Source: CAYJLB01 sp964370845 (GTDB lineage Bacteria; Bacillota; Clostridia; Oscillospirales; Ruminococcaceae). From it: a stretch of DNA of 54,979 bases. The stretch covers positions 1-54,979 of the forward strand of contig CAYJLB010000010.1 of assembly GCA_964370845.1 (NCBI GenBank), given 5' to 3'. Positions 24,868 to 34,211 of the stretch are shown here, piece after piece. The position numbers and the translations under genes are program-made. The notes beneath the pieces are model-generated. The model worked only from the letters and a program-made list of their open reading frames with translations. It was not told the DNA's origin and did no database searches. The stretch's first letter is position 1. Each line of letters begins with the position of its first letter.

Positions 24868-25632
24868 TTATATCCCCAAAAGTGAGTGTAAATACCAATT
24901 TACAATGCTTTCTCCCCAAATTGCACATAGGAAAACTCCTATGGATAAATAGGGTCCAAGGGCAAGTTCGCGGTCTTTTCCGAAAAATCTCATACGAATT
25001 AAATGGACGATTGAGCCGATTATACAACCGATAAAAAACGCTAATACTGTGCTTTCTAGTCCCAAAAATAAACCACAGCCAGCCATTAATTTTACATCTC
25101 CACCGCCTATTGCACGTCCATTTGAGATTAATAATAAAATTAATAAAAACAGGGAAACACATACTGCTCCCAACAATAAATTAAGCCAGTTTGAAAGATT
25201 GAAAAATAATCTTACAGCTGATAAAATTCCAATGAAAATTGTAAACACAGGTGGAATTTCTTTTGTTTTTTCGTCAATTATTGACAAAGCTAATAAAGCT
25301 GAAGTTAGCAAGCTTACAAATAAAGCCTCTAAACTAAAGCCAAAATTATAGTAAATTAACACCCAAAGTAAGCCGTTTATCCCTTCAATCAAAGGATATT
25401 GAACAGATACACGGCTTTTACATTTCGAGCATTTTCCCCGTAGAAAAATATATGAGAAAATTGGCACTAATTCATAAAATTTAAGCCTTTTCCCACAATT
25501 CATACAGTGTGAGGGGGTTACTACAAAATCTTCGCCCTTTGGAATTCGGTAAATTAGCACATTTAAAAAGCTTCCAACGCAAATTCCAAAGAGGAAAACT
25601 ACAAAATAAAAATATATTGTTATAAAATCCAT
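24868..25632 (-). CDS. pilD: Prepilin leader peptidase/N-methyltransferase
   Basis: PilD cleaves class III leaders of all pilins in this operon after Gly and methylates the new N-terminus. The 254-residue polytopic membrane protein has the zinc tetracysteine set Cys43/Cys46 and Cys68/Cys71 of the methyltransferase part. The aspartyl protease residues lie in IIDEKTKEIP and GGGDVKLMAGCGLFLG. The ATG is preceded by AGGGCGG. The following 97 bases before pilMN contain only AT-rich sequence and a CTTAAC/GTTAAG inverted repeat. Confidence 0.95.
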   Translation of the reverse strand: MDFITIYFYFVVFLFGICVGSFLNVLIYRIPKGEDFVVTPSHCMNCGKRLKFYELVPIFSYIFLRGKCSKCKSRVSVQYPLIEGINGLLWVLIYYNFGFSLEALFVSLLTSALLALSIIDEKTKEIPPVFTIFIGILSAVRLFFNLSNWLNLLLGAVCVSLFLLILLLISNGRAIGGGDVKLMAGCGLFLGLESTVLAFFIGCIIGSIVHLIRMRFFGKDRELALGPYLSIGVFLCAIWGESIVNWYLHSLLGI

Positions 25633-25661
25633 TGTAGCAACCGCCCTATTTTAGTTTTTTA

Positions 25662-26114
25662 TTAGTCGTCCCAAGTTTGGTAGTCAGCACTACAAACTAT
25701 ACTTACGTTGCCGTCAGTTATTGTAACTGTCCAAGTAATATCTCCAGCACCTTTGCCTTTTGAACTTTGACGCACAACACTAGTTTCGCCGATAATACCA
25801 GTTAGGTCATTTGTAGCATTTCCAGCGGTGACACCTGTACCAATAGTAGCAGAAGTAGCAGTGATAGTACCTGCACTTGCCCAAGTAACTTTACCACCAT
25901 TTTGTAGCGTACCGTCAGCTACAAGTACGTTTATAGCTGAGTCAATAGTTTTTGCGGAAGAAATATCGTTTGTAACTCTTGCATCTTCAACAAATCTTAA
26001 GTATTGTGGCGCTAAGATTGCCGCTAGAATTGCAATAATCGCAATTACGATAATTAACTCTACCATTGTAAACCCTTTGTTTGATTTTCTCACTTTGTCT
26101 AACATTTTTTTCAT
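25662..26114 (-). CDS. pilA: Major type IV pilin
   Basis: The 150-residue protein has a 14-residue basic leader ending NKG, then FTMVELIIVIAIIAILAAILAP with Glu5, the most canonical pilin helix of the cluster. A small Thr/Gly-rich globular domain follows. It has the strongest translation start in the operon (AAAAGGAGA then ATG), in contrast to the TTG/GTG starts of the minor pilins, as expected for the abundant subunit. It lies between pilC and pilD. Confidence 0.9.
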   Translation of the reverse strand: MKKMLDKVRKSNKGFTMVELIIVIAIIAILAAILAPQYLRFVEDARVTNDISSAKTIDSAINVLVADGTLQNGGKVTWASAGTITATSATIGTGVTAGNATNDLTGIIGETSVVRQSSKGKGAGDITWTVTITDGNVSIVCSADYQTWDD

Positions 26115-26175
26115 ATTAGTTCTCCTTTTAATATAAATTAATTTATTTCATTTACCCCAAGGTAAAAGAATTTTG

Positions 26176-27393
26176 TTATAAAGCTCCAAGACCTGTCATC
26201 ATTTCAGTCATTGGAAGCATTATCGCCATTACAATTACACCTACAACTAAGGCTAAAACTACGATTATTGCGGGTTCAATTGCTGCCATAAGGCTTTGGA
26301 TTGCTGTTTCGGTTTCTTCTTCATAATATTCCGCTGTTCTTTCCATCATGCCTTCTAAATTACCAACTTCCTCACCAATTTTTATCATATGCTTTACCAT
26401 TGGTGGAAACATTTTTCCAGTTGTAAGCGGTTCGGAAAAAGGTGCGCCCATTGCAACATCATCTTTTGCTTCAAGAAGTGAATTTTTAAAAAGCACGTTG
26501 TCCATTGTGTTGGCTGCAATTTCAATCGCTTCGATAATAGAAATACCAGCAGCAAGCAACGTTGACATAGTTCGACACATTCGTGCAGCAGCAGTTTTTG
26601 TTGTCAAAGTTTTAAATAATGGAAGCCGTAGCTGAATTACTCCCAAATTCATTTTCCCAGCGGGAGTTTTGATATAAAGCCGTATTAAATAAGTGATTAA
26701 CCCAAGTCCAATGATAACTAAATACCAAAATTGTTGCATAAACTCACTAGCTTGCATAACTATTACTGTGAGAGTTGGCATTTCTGTTCCAAGGTCTTCA
26801 AGCATTGCTTCAAACTGTGGAATAACAAAGGTTAAAAGTAAAATTACTACAATTGTTGCAATTATTACTATTGCAGCGGGATAAATAGTTGCCTTTTTTA
26901 CCATTGCTTTAATTTTTGCTTCCTTTTCAAAGTGGATAGCCATTCTTTCAAAGGAAATATCTAATTTACCCGAAGCCTCACCAGCTGCCGCCATTGTAAT
27001 TAATAAGCTTGGAAAAACTTTTGGGTGTTCAGACATTGATTCGGACAAAGATTTACCCGATTGAATTCCCGACCTACAATCATCAATTGCTTTTGCAAGG
27101 AGTTTGTTTTCCGTTTGTTCTGCAAGCATTTCAAGGGCATTATTTACAGGTACACCTGCATTTATAATACTTGTAAACTGCCTACAAAACACTGATAAAT
27201 CACGAACTTTTGGCTTTTTTTCCATGAAAGCAAGGTTAATTTCTCTACTCAGTAAACTTGCGTGAGAAACGCTTATTGGGATAAGTCCGTCAGCTTTTAA
27301 CGCTGTTAAAATATCCTCCCTTTGCTTTCCGTCCATTGTACCTTTTATTTCTTTACCGCTTTTATTTAGTGCTAAATAACTAAAAGTGGGCAC
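26176..27393 (-). CDS. pilC: Type IV pilus inner-membrane protein PilC
   Basis: The 405-residue protein has two GspF domains with three membrane segments (about residues 170-195, 220-240 and 375-400). Motifs such as FCRQFTSIINAGVPV and MCRTMSTLLAAGISI mark the repeats. PilC is the platform on which PilB and PilT act. The start is GTG after GGAGGCG. Confidence 0.95.
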   Translation of the reverse strand: MPTFSYLALNKSGKEIKGTMDGKQREDILTALKADGLIPISVSHASLLSREINLAFMEKKPKVRDLSVFCRQFTSIINAGVPVNNALEMLAEQTENKLLAKAIDDCRSGIQSGKSLSESMSEHPKVFPSLLITMAAAGEASGKLDISFERMAIHFEKEAKIKAMVKKATIYPAAIVIIATIVVILLLTFVIPQFEAMLEDLGTEMPTLTVIVMQASEFMQQFWYLVIIGLGLITYLIRLYIKTPAGKMNLGVIQLRLPLFKTLTTKTAAARMCRTMSTLLAAGISIIEAIEIAANTMDNVLFKNSLLEAKDDVAMGAPFSEPLTTGKMFPPMVKHMIKIGEEVGNLEGMMERTAEYYEEETETAIQSLMAAIEPAIIVVLALVVGVIVMAIMLPMTEMMTGLGAL

Positions 27394-27426
27394 TTCACCG
27401 CCTCCTTCCTAAAAAGTATGTAGTTT

Positions 27427-28482
27427 TTACAAACCTAGACGTCTTTGCAATGCCGCTCTATCTTGAGCGTAAGAAATTGCATTTTCTTTGGTAATATATT
27501 CTTGTTGATACAATTCAAAAAGTGAATCGTCCATTGTTTTCATTCCGAATTTTTGCCCTGTTTGCATTACTGTTGGAATTTGATAAGTTTTCCCCTCACG
27601 AATATTATTTCTAATTGCACTATTTGTAAGCATTACTTCAAAAGCACCTACTCGACCTCCGCCAATTTTAGGCAGTAATTGTTGGGACACAACGCATTGC
27701 AAAACGTCCGCAAGTTGAGTTCTAATTTGTGCTTGTTGTGCAGGTTCAAAAACGTCGATAATTCTATCGATTGTGTTTACTGCACCAATAGTATGCAAAG
27801 TTGAGAAAACTAAATGCCCTGTTTCCGCCGCAGTTACTGCAATCGAAATAGTGTCAAGGTCACGCATCTCACCAACTAAAATTACGTCAGGGTCTTGTCT
27901 TAACGCTCCCCTTAAAGCGTTCGGGAAAGAGTGTGAATCTGCACCGATTTCCCTTTGATTTATCACAGATTTATTATGCCTGTGCAAATACTCAATAGGG
28001 TCCTCAAGGGTGATAATATGCTGATTATACCTTTGATTTATTACGTCAATTAAGCTTGCAAGAGTTGTGGATTTACCACTTCCCGTTGCACCTGTAACCA
28101 AAACTAAACCACGTTTTTTTCCACACATTGACACCAAAGATTCAGGTAACATTAAATCTTGTGGAGAGGGAATATTAAGGTTTACAAGACGTGCTGCAAT
28201 TGCGTAAGAACCACGTTGTTTAAAGGCGTTTACACGAAATCGACCTTTTTGTGGCGAAGAATATGCAAAGTCAAACTCCCCAGCGTCTTCAAGATGCTGT
28301 AATTGTTTTGGTGACAAAATTTCTTGACAATACTGTAAAATCGCTTCCGAAGTAAGTCTTTCTTCACAAAGAGGAGTTAATTTCCCGTCAATTCTCAGTA
28401 TAGGTGGAATTCCCGTTGTTAAATGAAGGTCAGACGCCTTCTTGTTAACAGTATGCTCGATTAATTCAACAAATGAAAACAT
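27427..28482 (-). CDS. pilT: Pilus retraction ATPase PilT
   Basis: PilT is the hexameric ATPase that powers pilus retraction, giving twitching motility or DNA uptake. Seen: Walker A GATGSGKSTT, Walker B VILVGEMRD, His-box residues in HLVFSTLHT and the retraction motif AIRNNIREG. Length about 351 aa. The ATG at 28482 is preferred to the upstream TTG at 28491, which is too close to AAAGGA. Its presence means the pili are probably retractile. Confidence 0.95.
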   Translation of the reverse strand: MFSFVELIEHTVNKKASDLHLTTGIPPILRIDGKLTPLCEERLTSEAILQYCQEILSPKQLQHLEDAGEFDFAYSSPQKGRFRVNAFKQRGSYAIAARLVNLNIPSPQDLMLPESLVSMCGKKRGLVLVTGATGSGKSTTLASLIDVINQRYNQHIITLEDPIEYLHRHNKSVINQREIGADSHSFPNALRGALRQDPDVILVGEMRDLDTISIAVTAAETGHLVFSTLHTIGAVNTIDRIIDVFEPAQQAQIRTQLADVLQCVVSQQLLPKIGGGRVGAFEVMLTNSAIRNNIREGKTYQIPTVMQTGQKFGMKTMDDSLFELYQQEYITKENAISYAQDRAALQRRLGL

Positions 28483-28531
28483 AAAATTCAATCAATCCTT
28501 TCGGTTTAAGTGTTATTTATTTAAAAATAAT

Positions 28532-30238
28532 TTATTGTTCCATTGAAACTTTCATCATTTCGTCTAAGGTTGTAACACCTTCTTTAACATAATGTGCCGC
28601 CGACATACGCAAGGTGTGCATTCCTTCGTTTAAGGCAACTTCTTTTATTTGTTCAGTTGTGCCGTGGGTGGAGATAATATTTCTTAGGGAAGGTGTCATT
28701 TCCAAAATTTCATAAACACCAATTCGTCCGAAAAATCCACTTTCATTACATTGGTTACAGCCTACTGGTTCGTATACAATATAATCCTCATCAGTTGGCA
28801 CTCCAAGCATCATTTTTTCAACATTTGTAGCTTGACGAGGGGATTTACAGTTTGTACAAAGCCTTCTCACAAGACGTTGTGCGATTACACCAACTATTGA
28901 GTCGGCAAGTAAATATGATTCAATTCCCATATCTAGTAGCCTTGTTATTGTAGCTGAAGAACTGTTTGTATGGAGGGTTGAAACTACAAGGTGACCTGTA
29001 ATTGACGCTTGTACAGCTATGGAAGCTGTTTCATAGTCACGAATTTCCCCAATCATTATTATGTCAGGGTCTTGACGCAAAATTGAACGAAGTGCCGCCG
29101 CAAAAGTAAGTTCAGCTTTGCTGTTTACTTGAACCTGATTAATACCAGGAATATGCGCTTCCACAGGGTCCTCGACTGTGATAATATTTACATCTTCTTT
29201 ATTTAATTCAGCAAGTGCGGTGTATAAAGTTGTTGACTTACCGCTACCTGTTGGACCTGTTACTATAATAATTCCGTTTGGATTTGATAAAATGTGGTCG
29301 AACTGCTCAAGCTCACGGTTGAGTAGTCCAAGCTCTGATTTAGACCTTGTTAATGCAACTGAAGAAGCAAGACGCATTACTATTTTTTCCCCGTAAGTAG
29401 AGGGGAGAATTGACACACGAATGTCATATTCACTCTTATCAATAACCATAGAAATTCGCCCGTCTTGAGGTTTTCTTTTCTCAGAAATATCCATTTTTCC
29501 CATAATTTTTATACGGGTTACAATTGCTGGCAAAAGTTTTAGGTCATAAAGCATTTTTTCCGATAAAGCTCCATCAATTCGATAACGGACACGGATTTGC
29601 TTTTCAAGGGCATCAAAGTGAATATCGCTGGCTCTTTGACGGACTGCTTGTTCAATTATTGAACGTACTAATTGAACGATTGGGGCAGAGTCAAGTTCAG
29701 CTTGTTGTGCAGCTTCCGCAGCTTCTAAAACGATAAGCTGTTGCTCACGCTCTTTTGCGTATTGTTCAGCGGCAGACATTGCCTCACCTGTACCAAAATA
29801 TTTGTCAAGTACAGCGTTTATTTCAAACATTGTAGCGATTTTTGGCTCAATCATACAGTTTGTAAGCAAAGAAATGTCATCTTGTGCTATAATATCAAGT
29901 GGATTTGCCATTGCAAGGTAAATTGAAGTTTTAGTGTCATCTGTGTACCCTAAAGGCAGAACGTTGTGGCGACGCAAAACTGAACCATTGATTTTCCCGA
30001 TTAATTCAGGGTCAATTTTTACTCCACGAAGTTTAATTTTTTGAATTCCCAATTGCATTTCAAGAGCAGTAGCTATATCTTCATCTTTTGCAAAACCAAG
30101 GGAAATCAAACAGTCACCAAGATGCCTGTGCAATTTTCTTTGCATAGTAAGTGCATCAGTTAGCTGTTTTTCGGAAATCATACCTTGATGAACCAATAGG
30201 TCACCAAGACGATATTTTTTTAAGTCATAATTACTCAT
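28532..30238 (-). CDS. pilB: Pilus extension ATPase PilB with MshEN-type N-domain
   Basis: PilB drives pilus polymerisation. The N-terminus has two MshEN-type motifs: RLGDLLVHQGMISEKQLTDA matches the c-di-GMP-binding consensus of MshE-like ATPases; the second (HLGDCLISLGFAKDEDI) is near-consensus. The ATPase core has GPTGSGKSTT, IIMIGEIRD and HLVVSTLHT, and a tetracysteine zinc site (CTNC and CNQC). The 568-residue length is full. It heads the operon, with its own promoter at 30374-30402, divergent from a diguanylate cyclase gene. Confidence 0.95.
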   Translation of the reverse strand: MSNYDLKKYRLGDLLVHQGMISEKQLTDALTMQRKLHRHLGDCLISLGFAKDEDIATALEMQLGIQKIKLRGVKIDPELIGKINGSVLRRHNVLPLGYTDDTKTSIYLAMANPLDIIAQDDISLLTNCMIEPKIATMFEINAVLDKYFGTGEAMSAAEQYAKEREQQLIVLEAAEAAQQAELDSAPIVQLVRSIIEQAVRQRASDIHFDALEKQIRVRYRIDGALSEKMLYDLKLLPAIVTRIKIMGKMDISEKRKPQDGRISMVIDKSEYDIRVSILPSTYGEKIVMRLASSVALTRSKSELGLLNRELEQFDHILSNPNGIIIVTGPTGSGKSTTLYTALAELNKEDVNIITVEDPVEAHIPGINQVQVNSKAELTFAAALRSILRQDPDIIMIGEIRDYETASIAVQASITGHLVVSTLHTNSSSATITRLLDMGIESYLLADSIVGVIAQRLVRRLCTNCKSPRQATNVEKMMLGVPTDEDYIVYEPVGCNQCNESGFFGRIGVYEILEMTPSLRNIISTHGTTEQIKEVALNEGMHTLRMSAAHYVKEGVTTLDEMMKVSMEQ

Positions 30239-30264
30239 TTTTATTGTCGTTCCTTTCGCTAGGT

Positions 30265-30816
30265 TTTGTTATATAAGCGTAAAATAAATTAATTTGTTAA
30301 AGTATTTGTGATATATAATTAAGTATTTGAATTAAAATCAAAAAAATACATTATGGCAGAATTATACACTATGATTGTACCACAATTTTCCATAAATTGC
30401 AATAGATTTTAAATTAAAAAAGCTAAGCGAAATAAATAAAATAGGGAATTATATAAAGTTACATATGATTGGTGAAATATAACTTTTTATAAAGCAAATA
30501 ATAAGAAATAAATATTATAAGAAAAATATTACCAAAATTTATTCTTTGTTATATATAAAATGCATAAGAAAAATGAATAATTTATTTTTGTGTTAACGTT
30601 TTATTTAGGTAAATAGATAAAATAAAATTAAAATTGTTAACTTGTGTTAGGAACTTTGTCGAAATTTAGCAAAAAATATTGTGCTAAACGCTGTAAAAAA
30701 AGCGTTTGTTATATAAAAATATTATTGATTATGTATTTCAAGCTGTAAAACAACGCTATTTTTGAAAAAAGTTACATATGAAAACGGAAAATCTTTATTT
30801 GTATTTGGTTATATAA
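30265..30816. promoter_or_regulatory. Divergent control region between pilB and the diguanylate cyclase gene
   Basis: The 696-base gap is very AT-rich and holds repeated short motifs: TTTGTTATATAA at 30265-30276, 30705-30716 and, near-identical, at 30545-30555 and 30804-30816; GTTACATATG at 30458-30467 and 30771-30780; and an inverted repeat AAACGCT/AGCGTTT (30686-30707). No gene or recognised riboswitch is visible. The repetition suggests binding sites for one or two regulators. Confidence 0.4.
30374..30402 (-). promoter_or_regulatory. Promoter of the pilus operon
   Basis: TTGCAA (30397-30402) and TACAAT (30374-30379) on the minus strand with a 17-base spacer, about 130 bases before pilB. 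Confidence 0.75.
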
Positions 30817-30851
30817 TTTAACCAATACTAAAAAACTACACAAAATCTTAC

Positions 30852-30880
30852 TAGACAAAAGGGTTTATTTGTTGTATAAT
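30852..30880 (+). promoter_or_regulatory. Promoter of the diguanylate cyclase gene
   Basis: TAGACA (30852-30857) and TATAAT (30875-30880) with a 17-base spacer. Confidence 0.75.
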
Positions 30881-30934
30881 GGGATTGATATGAAAATAAC
30901 AGATTAATTTTGAGAAAGCGAGGTAAGAAAAGTA

Positions 30935-32869
30935 ATGACAGAGAATGTTATATTTGCGAAAGAAAATCAATCAAATATTGAAAAAAGTAACAGCGATAGT
31001 CATTTATGTGATAAAATAATTACTGCACTTTTAGATATTACTCCGCTTTGTGTTAATATTTGGAACTCAAAAGGTGAAAATATTATGTGTAACCAGCAAG
31101 CTGTTGAACTTTTTGAGCTTGAAAACAAACAGGAATATTTAGATAGATTTTTTGAACTCTCACCAAAAATTCAACCTGACGGTAAACATTCTAGAATTGC
31201 AGCAGTTGAATACATAAATACTGCTAAAGAAATGGGCGAGTGTACTTTTTATTGGGCTCATTGTAAATTAAATGGGGAAGAAATTGCTTGCGAAATTACT
31301 CTTAGAACACTTGATATTTTTGATGAGTATGGCGGGAAACTTATTGTTGGATATACAAAAGATTTGCGGTCGCAATTTGTTGGAAATGTTGCGGATAGTT
31401 CTGATGAGTACTATTTTAGCCACATTACTGACAAAACTTTGGTTACAAACCTTTCTGAATTATCTGATGAATGGTTTTTTGTGTATAATATTAAAAATTC
31501 TGCTATTAGATTTTTTGGTAAGGGTTCGGAAATTTTAGGTTTTTCTAGTGGTCGATATATTTTCCCTGATTTTATTTTTCATAAAGAAATAGTTTATGAA
31601 GATGATATGTCTATTTTTTTGAAGTTTGTTGAAAATATGAAAAGTGGGAAAGATTCTTTTTCTGATTTTAGAATGGTTTTAACGGACGGAAGTGTTCGTT
31701 ATTACAGGCATATATTTAAAACTACTTTTGATGAACAAGGTAATCCAATTTTTGTTATAGGAAAATCCTTTGATATTAATGAACAAAAATCTTATGAATT
31801 GCTTTCTCAAATTGACTTGCTTACAAATTGCTATAATAAAGTTACTTCTGAGGGAATGATTGAGAAATATATTACTAAAGAAATTGATAGTCAACACGCT
31901 TTATTTATTATCGATATTGATGATTTTAAGTCCATTAATGATAATTTAGGGCATCATTATGGGGATATTGTTCTTAGTGATATTGCATCAAAACTTAATT
32001 CTCTTGTTAGAGATGGAGATATTGTTGGTCGTATTGGGGGAGATGAATTTATTGTTTTCCTTAAAAATACTGGCAATAAACGTGTAATTGAGCAACGTGC
32101 TGCGGCTTTTGCGAAAGTATTTAAAAACACTTATTCTGGTGAAGGTAAGGATTACAAAATTTCTGGAAGTATTGGTATTTCATTATATCCTCGTGACGGT
32201 AGAGGCTTTGAAGATTTGTACAAAGCGGCGGATAAGGCACTTTATCAATCTAAAAGAAAAGGTAAAGATTGTTACACTTTCTATACTCACGAACTTGTTG
32301 ATGGAACGATGAAAAACAGAACTTTACTTGAAAATGCTAGTAGAATTGCAAATTCTTACTTTGATTCTGACCTTGTTTCCATTGTTTTTGACATTTTATA
32401 TGAAAATAAAGATGTACAGTCGGCGATTAATTCTGTTATGGAAATTGTTTGTAAGAGGACTTTTGCGGACAGGTGTTATATTTTTGAAACTTTTGACGAT
32501 GGAAAAACTTATGACAACACTTTTGAATGGTGCAAAGATGGCATTAACCCTGAAATTGACAATCTTAAAGGTTTGACTGCTGAAATATTGGGAGATTTCT
32601 TTGAAAGTTCTGATTCTAATGGAGTTTTATACTGCAATGATTTAAGTTTGCTTATTGCTGAGGGTGCTTTTGAGTTAATGGACGGACAGGGGATTAAGTC
32701 GTTCTTACATGTTCAATTACGCTGGAAAGACCACATTAGAGCTTTTATTGGGCTTGATGATTGTACTAGAACTCGTGTTTGGAGCGAAAAAGAAATTAAT
32801 AGTATGCTTTATGTTTTGAAATTAGTTTCAATTTATCTTTATACCGAAGATGAAAATAGAAGACAATAA
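30935..32869 (+). CDS. PAS-GGDEF diguanylate cyclase with C-terminal GAF-like domain
   Basis: The 644-residue protein has no membrane segment. It contains one or two PAS domains (about 25-140 and 165-290), a GGDEF domain with an intact active site (RIGGDEF, about residue 365; IDIDDFKSINDNLGHHYGD before it) and a C-terminal GAF-like sensor domain (about 470-640). It should make cyclic di-GMP in response to a cytosolic signal. It is divergent from pilB, whose N-domain looks c-di-GMP-binding, and 1.3 kb from a probable phosphodiesterase. Confidence 0.9.
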   Translation: MTENVIFAKENQSNIEKSNSDSHLCDKIITALLDITPLCVNIWNSKGENIMCNQQAVELFELENKQEYLDRFFELSPKIQPDGKHSRIAAVEYINTAKEMGECTFYWAHCKLNGEEIACEITLRTLDIFDEYGGKLIVGYTKDLRSQFVGNVADSSDEYYFSHITDKTLVTNLSELSDEWFFVYNIKNSAIRFFGKGSEILGFSSGRYIFPDFIFHKEIVYEDDMSIFLKFVENMKSGKDSFSDFRMVLTDGSVRYYRHIFKTTFDEQGNPIFVIGKSFDINEQKSYELLSQIDLLTNCYNKVTSEGMIEKYITKEIDSQHALFIIDIDDFKSINDNLGHHYGDIVLSDIASKLNSLVRDGDIVGRIGGDEFIVFLKNTGNKRVIEQRAAAFAKVFKNTYSGEGKDYKISGSIGISLYPRDGRGFEDLYKAADKALYQSKRKGKDCYTFYTHELVDGTMKNRTLLENASRIANSYFDSDLVSIVFDILYENKDVQSAINSVMEIVCKRTFADRCYIFETFDDGKTYDNTFEWCKDGINPEIDNLKGLTAEILGDFFESSDSNGVLYCNDLSLLIAEGAFELMDGQGIKSFLHVQLRWKDHIRAFIGLDDCTRTRVWSEKEINSMLYVLKLVSIYLYTEDENRRQ

Positions 32870-32876
32870 TATATAA

Positions 32877-32912
32877 AAAGGACGGATTTAATTATCCGTC
32901 CTTTGTTTTTTT
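32877..32912 (+). terminator. Terminator of the diguanylate cyclase gene
   Basis: AAAGGACGGAT (32877-32887) pairs with ATCCGTCCTTT (32894-32904), followed by a T run. Confidence 0.9.
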
Positions 32913-32936
32913 ATAATTATAAAGTGTCAGCATTTT

Positions 32937-33250
32937 TCTTAAAACATCAAGCCGCCCGTAAAAATAAAACTATACAGTTTTATTTTTACTACTTTGAATT
33001 TCCGCAAAACTTTTTTACTACAACTTATTTTATGCTTATCATTTGTAATTTTTTGCAAAATAATCTTAATTTTGCGGAAATTATTGTTTTTATACTGTTC
33101 GTTTAATCGGGCAAAGGCAAGAATTGTCCCTACAATTTCTGACTTTTCATTCGAGTATTTCGCTTGTTGCGACAAGCGAGGAAGGCTCTGCCCTTCCAAC
33201 CCGCAATTTTTTTAGAGGAAAAAATTGAGTAAAACCTTCACTTTTTTCCG
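32937..33250 (+). repeat. Composite structured repeat, copy C (divergent arms)
   Basis: Same order of elements as copy A, but the arms differ in sequence and still pair: hairpin with 13-bp arms GTAAAAATAAAAC (32958-32989), AATTTCCGCAAAA (32997-33009) with TTTTGCGGAAATT (33070-33082), CGCTTGT-TGCG-ACAAGCG (33161-33178), GGAAGG/CCTTCC around GCTCTGC (33180-33196), CAATTTTTT/AAAAAATTG (33204-33227). A degenerate REP (33108-33133) is embedded. No gene is seen. Confidence 0.75.
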
Positions 33251-33280
33251 ACTTAAGCTTTTTCTTTAGCTTATTTTGGT

Positions 33281-33404
33281 GCGGTATGTCGGCGGGGACA
33301 CCTCGATTTATCCAGTAAAGTGCATAACAAACTCTGCCCACGCAGAAACAAAATTATCCTATTGCTCTATGCTTGGTGCGGGCATGTCGGCGGGGACACC
33401 CCGC
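33281..33404 (+). repeat. Two stop-adjacent-type palindromic units, the second inside a coding 3' end
   Basis: A degenerate GTCGGCGGGGACACCTCG copy lies at 33281-33305. A full unit (CGCAGAAACAAAATTATCCT to 33404) ends in GCGGGG-ACA-CCCCGC (33390-33404) and overlaps the last 16 codons and the stop of the acyltransferase gene. Confidence 0.75.
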
Positions 33405-34171
33405 TGGTATTTTCTTGTTTGGTGAGCTTCGTCTAATACTGTTTCTCTTGCTTTAGTTCCTGTGAATTTTTCAAAGGAGTTTTGTGCTTCTAAGACTCTG
33501 TCTAACCAAATTTGTTTATACTCGGTAAAATCACGGCAAGTCTTTGGTACTTGGATATAATCCCCGAAAACTATGCGGTTATCTTCACCTTCGACAGCTT
33601 GCTCAATAAATGCTGGCAAAACAGGAATTCCAAGCATTCTTGCAAGCCAAAAAGCTCCGTCCTCAATATCGATAACATTTTCTTTGTTTATATCGTAAAT
33701 TGTGCCTTGTGCAAAAATTAGAAAATGCTTTGGAACTTCACCTTCGTTAAACCATTTTTTTGCAGTTTTCATAACTTGCATTGCACCGTTTTTGCTATTT
33801 CTGTTAACTTCACAAACTTGTTCACGTTCCAAAATAGGTAGCAATTCTTTTGGAATTGAAACACCGTTGAAACAATTTTCTTTTGCAAAAACAAAAAGTT
33901 GTGGATATGTAGTCTTAATTGGCTCCATCAATTTGTAATAAAGGCTCATTATTAATGGCGCGTCGGAGTCGGTTAAATGGTTAGTCGCTATTACTGACGG
34001 AGTTGTGAAAAAATCTTCTGGAAGATTATATTCTTTAAAATTATAATTTGTCATAAGTGACTTTTTCACTTGGATAATAAGCTCGTAAAGCTCCTCCTTA
34101 TTACCTGCTTTTGCAAGAAAATTTTCTATACTTTCTTTGCTAAATAACGAACTTCCATTAAATAATTCCAT
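33359..34171 (-). CDS. PlsC-like glycerophospholipid acyltransferase
   Basis: The 270-residue protein has the acyltransferase HX4D box (His65-Asp70 in TNHLTDSD) and FAQGT near residue 150 in place of the usual FPEGT. It likely transfers fatty acyl groups to a lyso-lipid or related acceptor at the membrane face; the acceptor is unknown. The last residues, RGVPADMPAPSIEQ, and the TAG stop are encoded by an inserted palindromic repeat, so the native C-terminus has been replaced or extended. ATG with AAAGGA. Confidence 0.7.
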   Translation of the reverse strand: MELFNGSSLFSKESIENFLAKAGNKEELYELIIQVKKSLMTNYNFKEYNLPEDFFTTPSVIATNHLTDSDAPLIMSLYYKLMEPIKTTYPQLFVFAKENCFNGVSIPKELLPILEREQVCEVNRNSKNGAMQVMKTAKKWFNEGEVPKHFLIFAQGTIYDINKENVIDIEDGAFWLARMLGIPVLPAFIEQAVEGEDNRIVFGDYIQVPKTCRDFTEYKQIWLDRVLEAQNSFEKFTGTKARETVLDEAHQTRKYQRGVPADMPAPSIEQ

Positions 34172-34211
34172 AAAAACAACGTTTCCTTTCTTTTCTTGTG
34201 TAAAATTTGAT

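Noticed and set aside
30239..30934. c-di-GMP riboswitch upstream of pilB or the cyclase gene
   Set aside because: The conserved GEMM core segments were not found on either strand.
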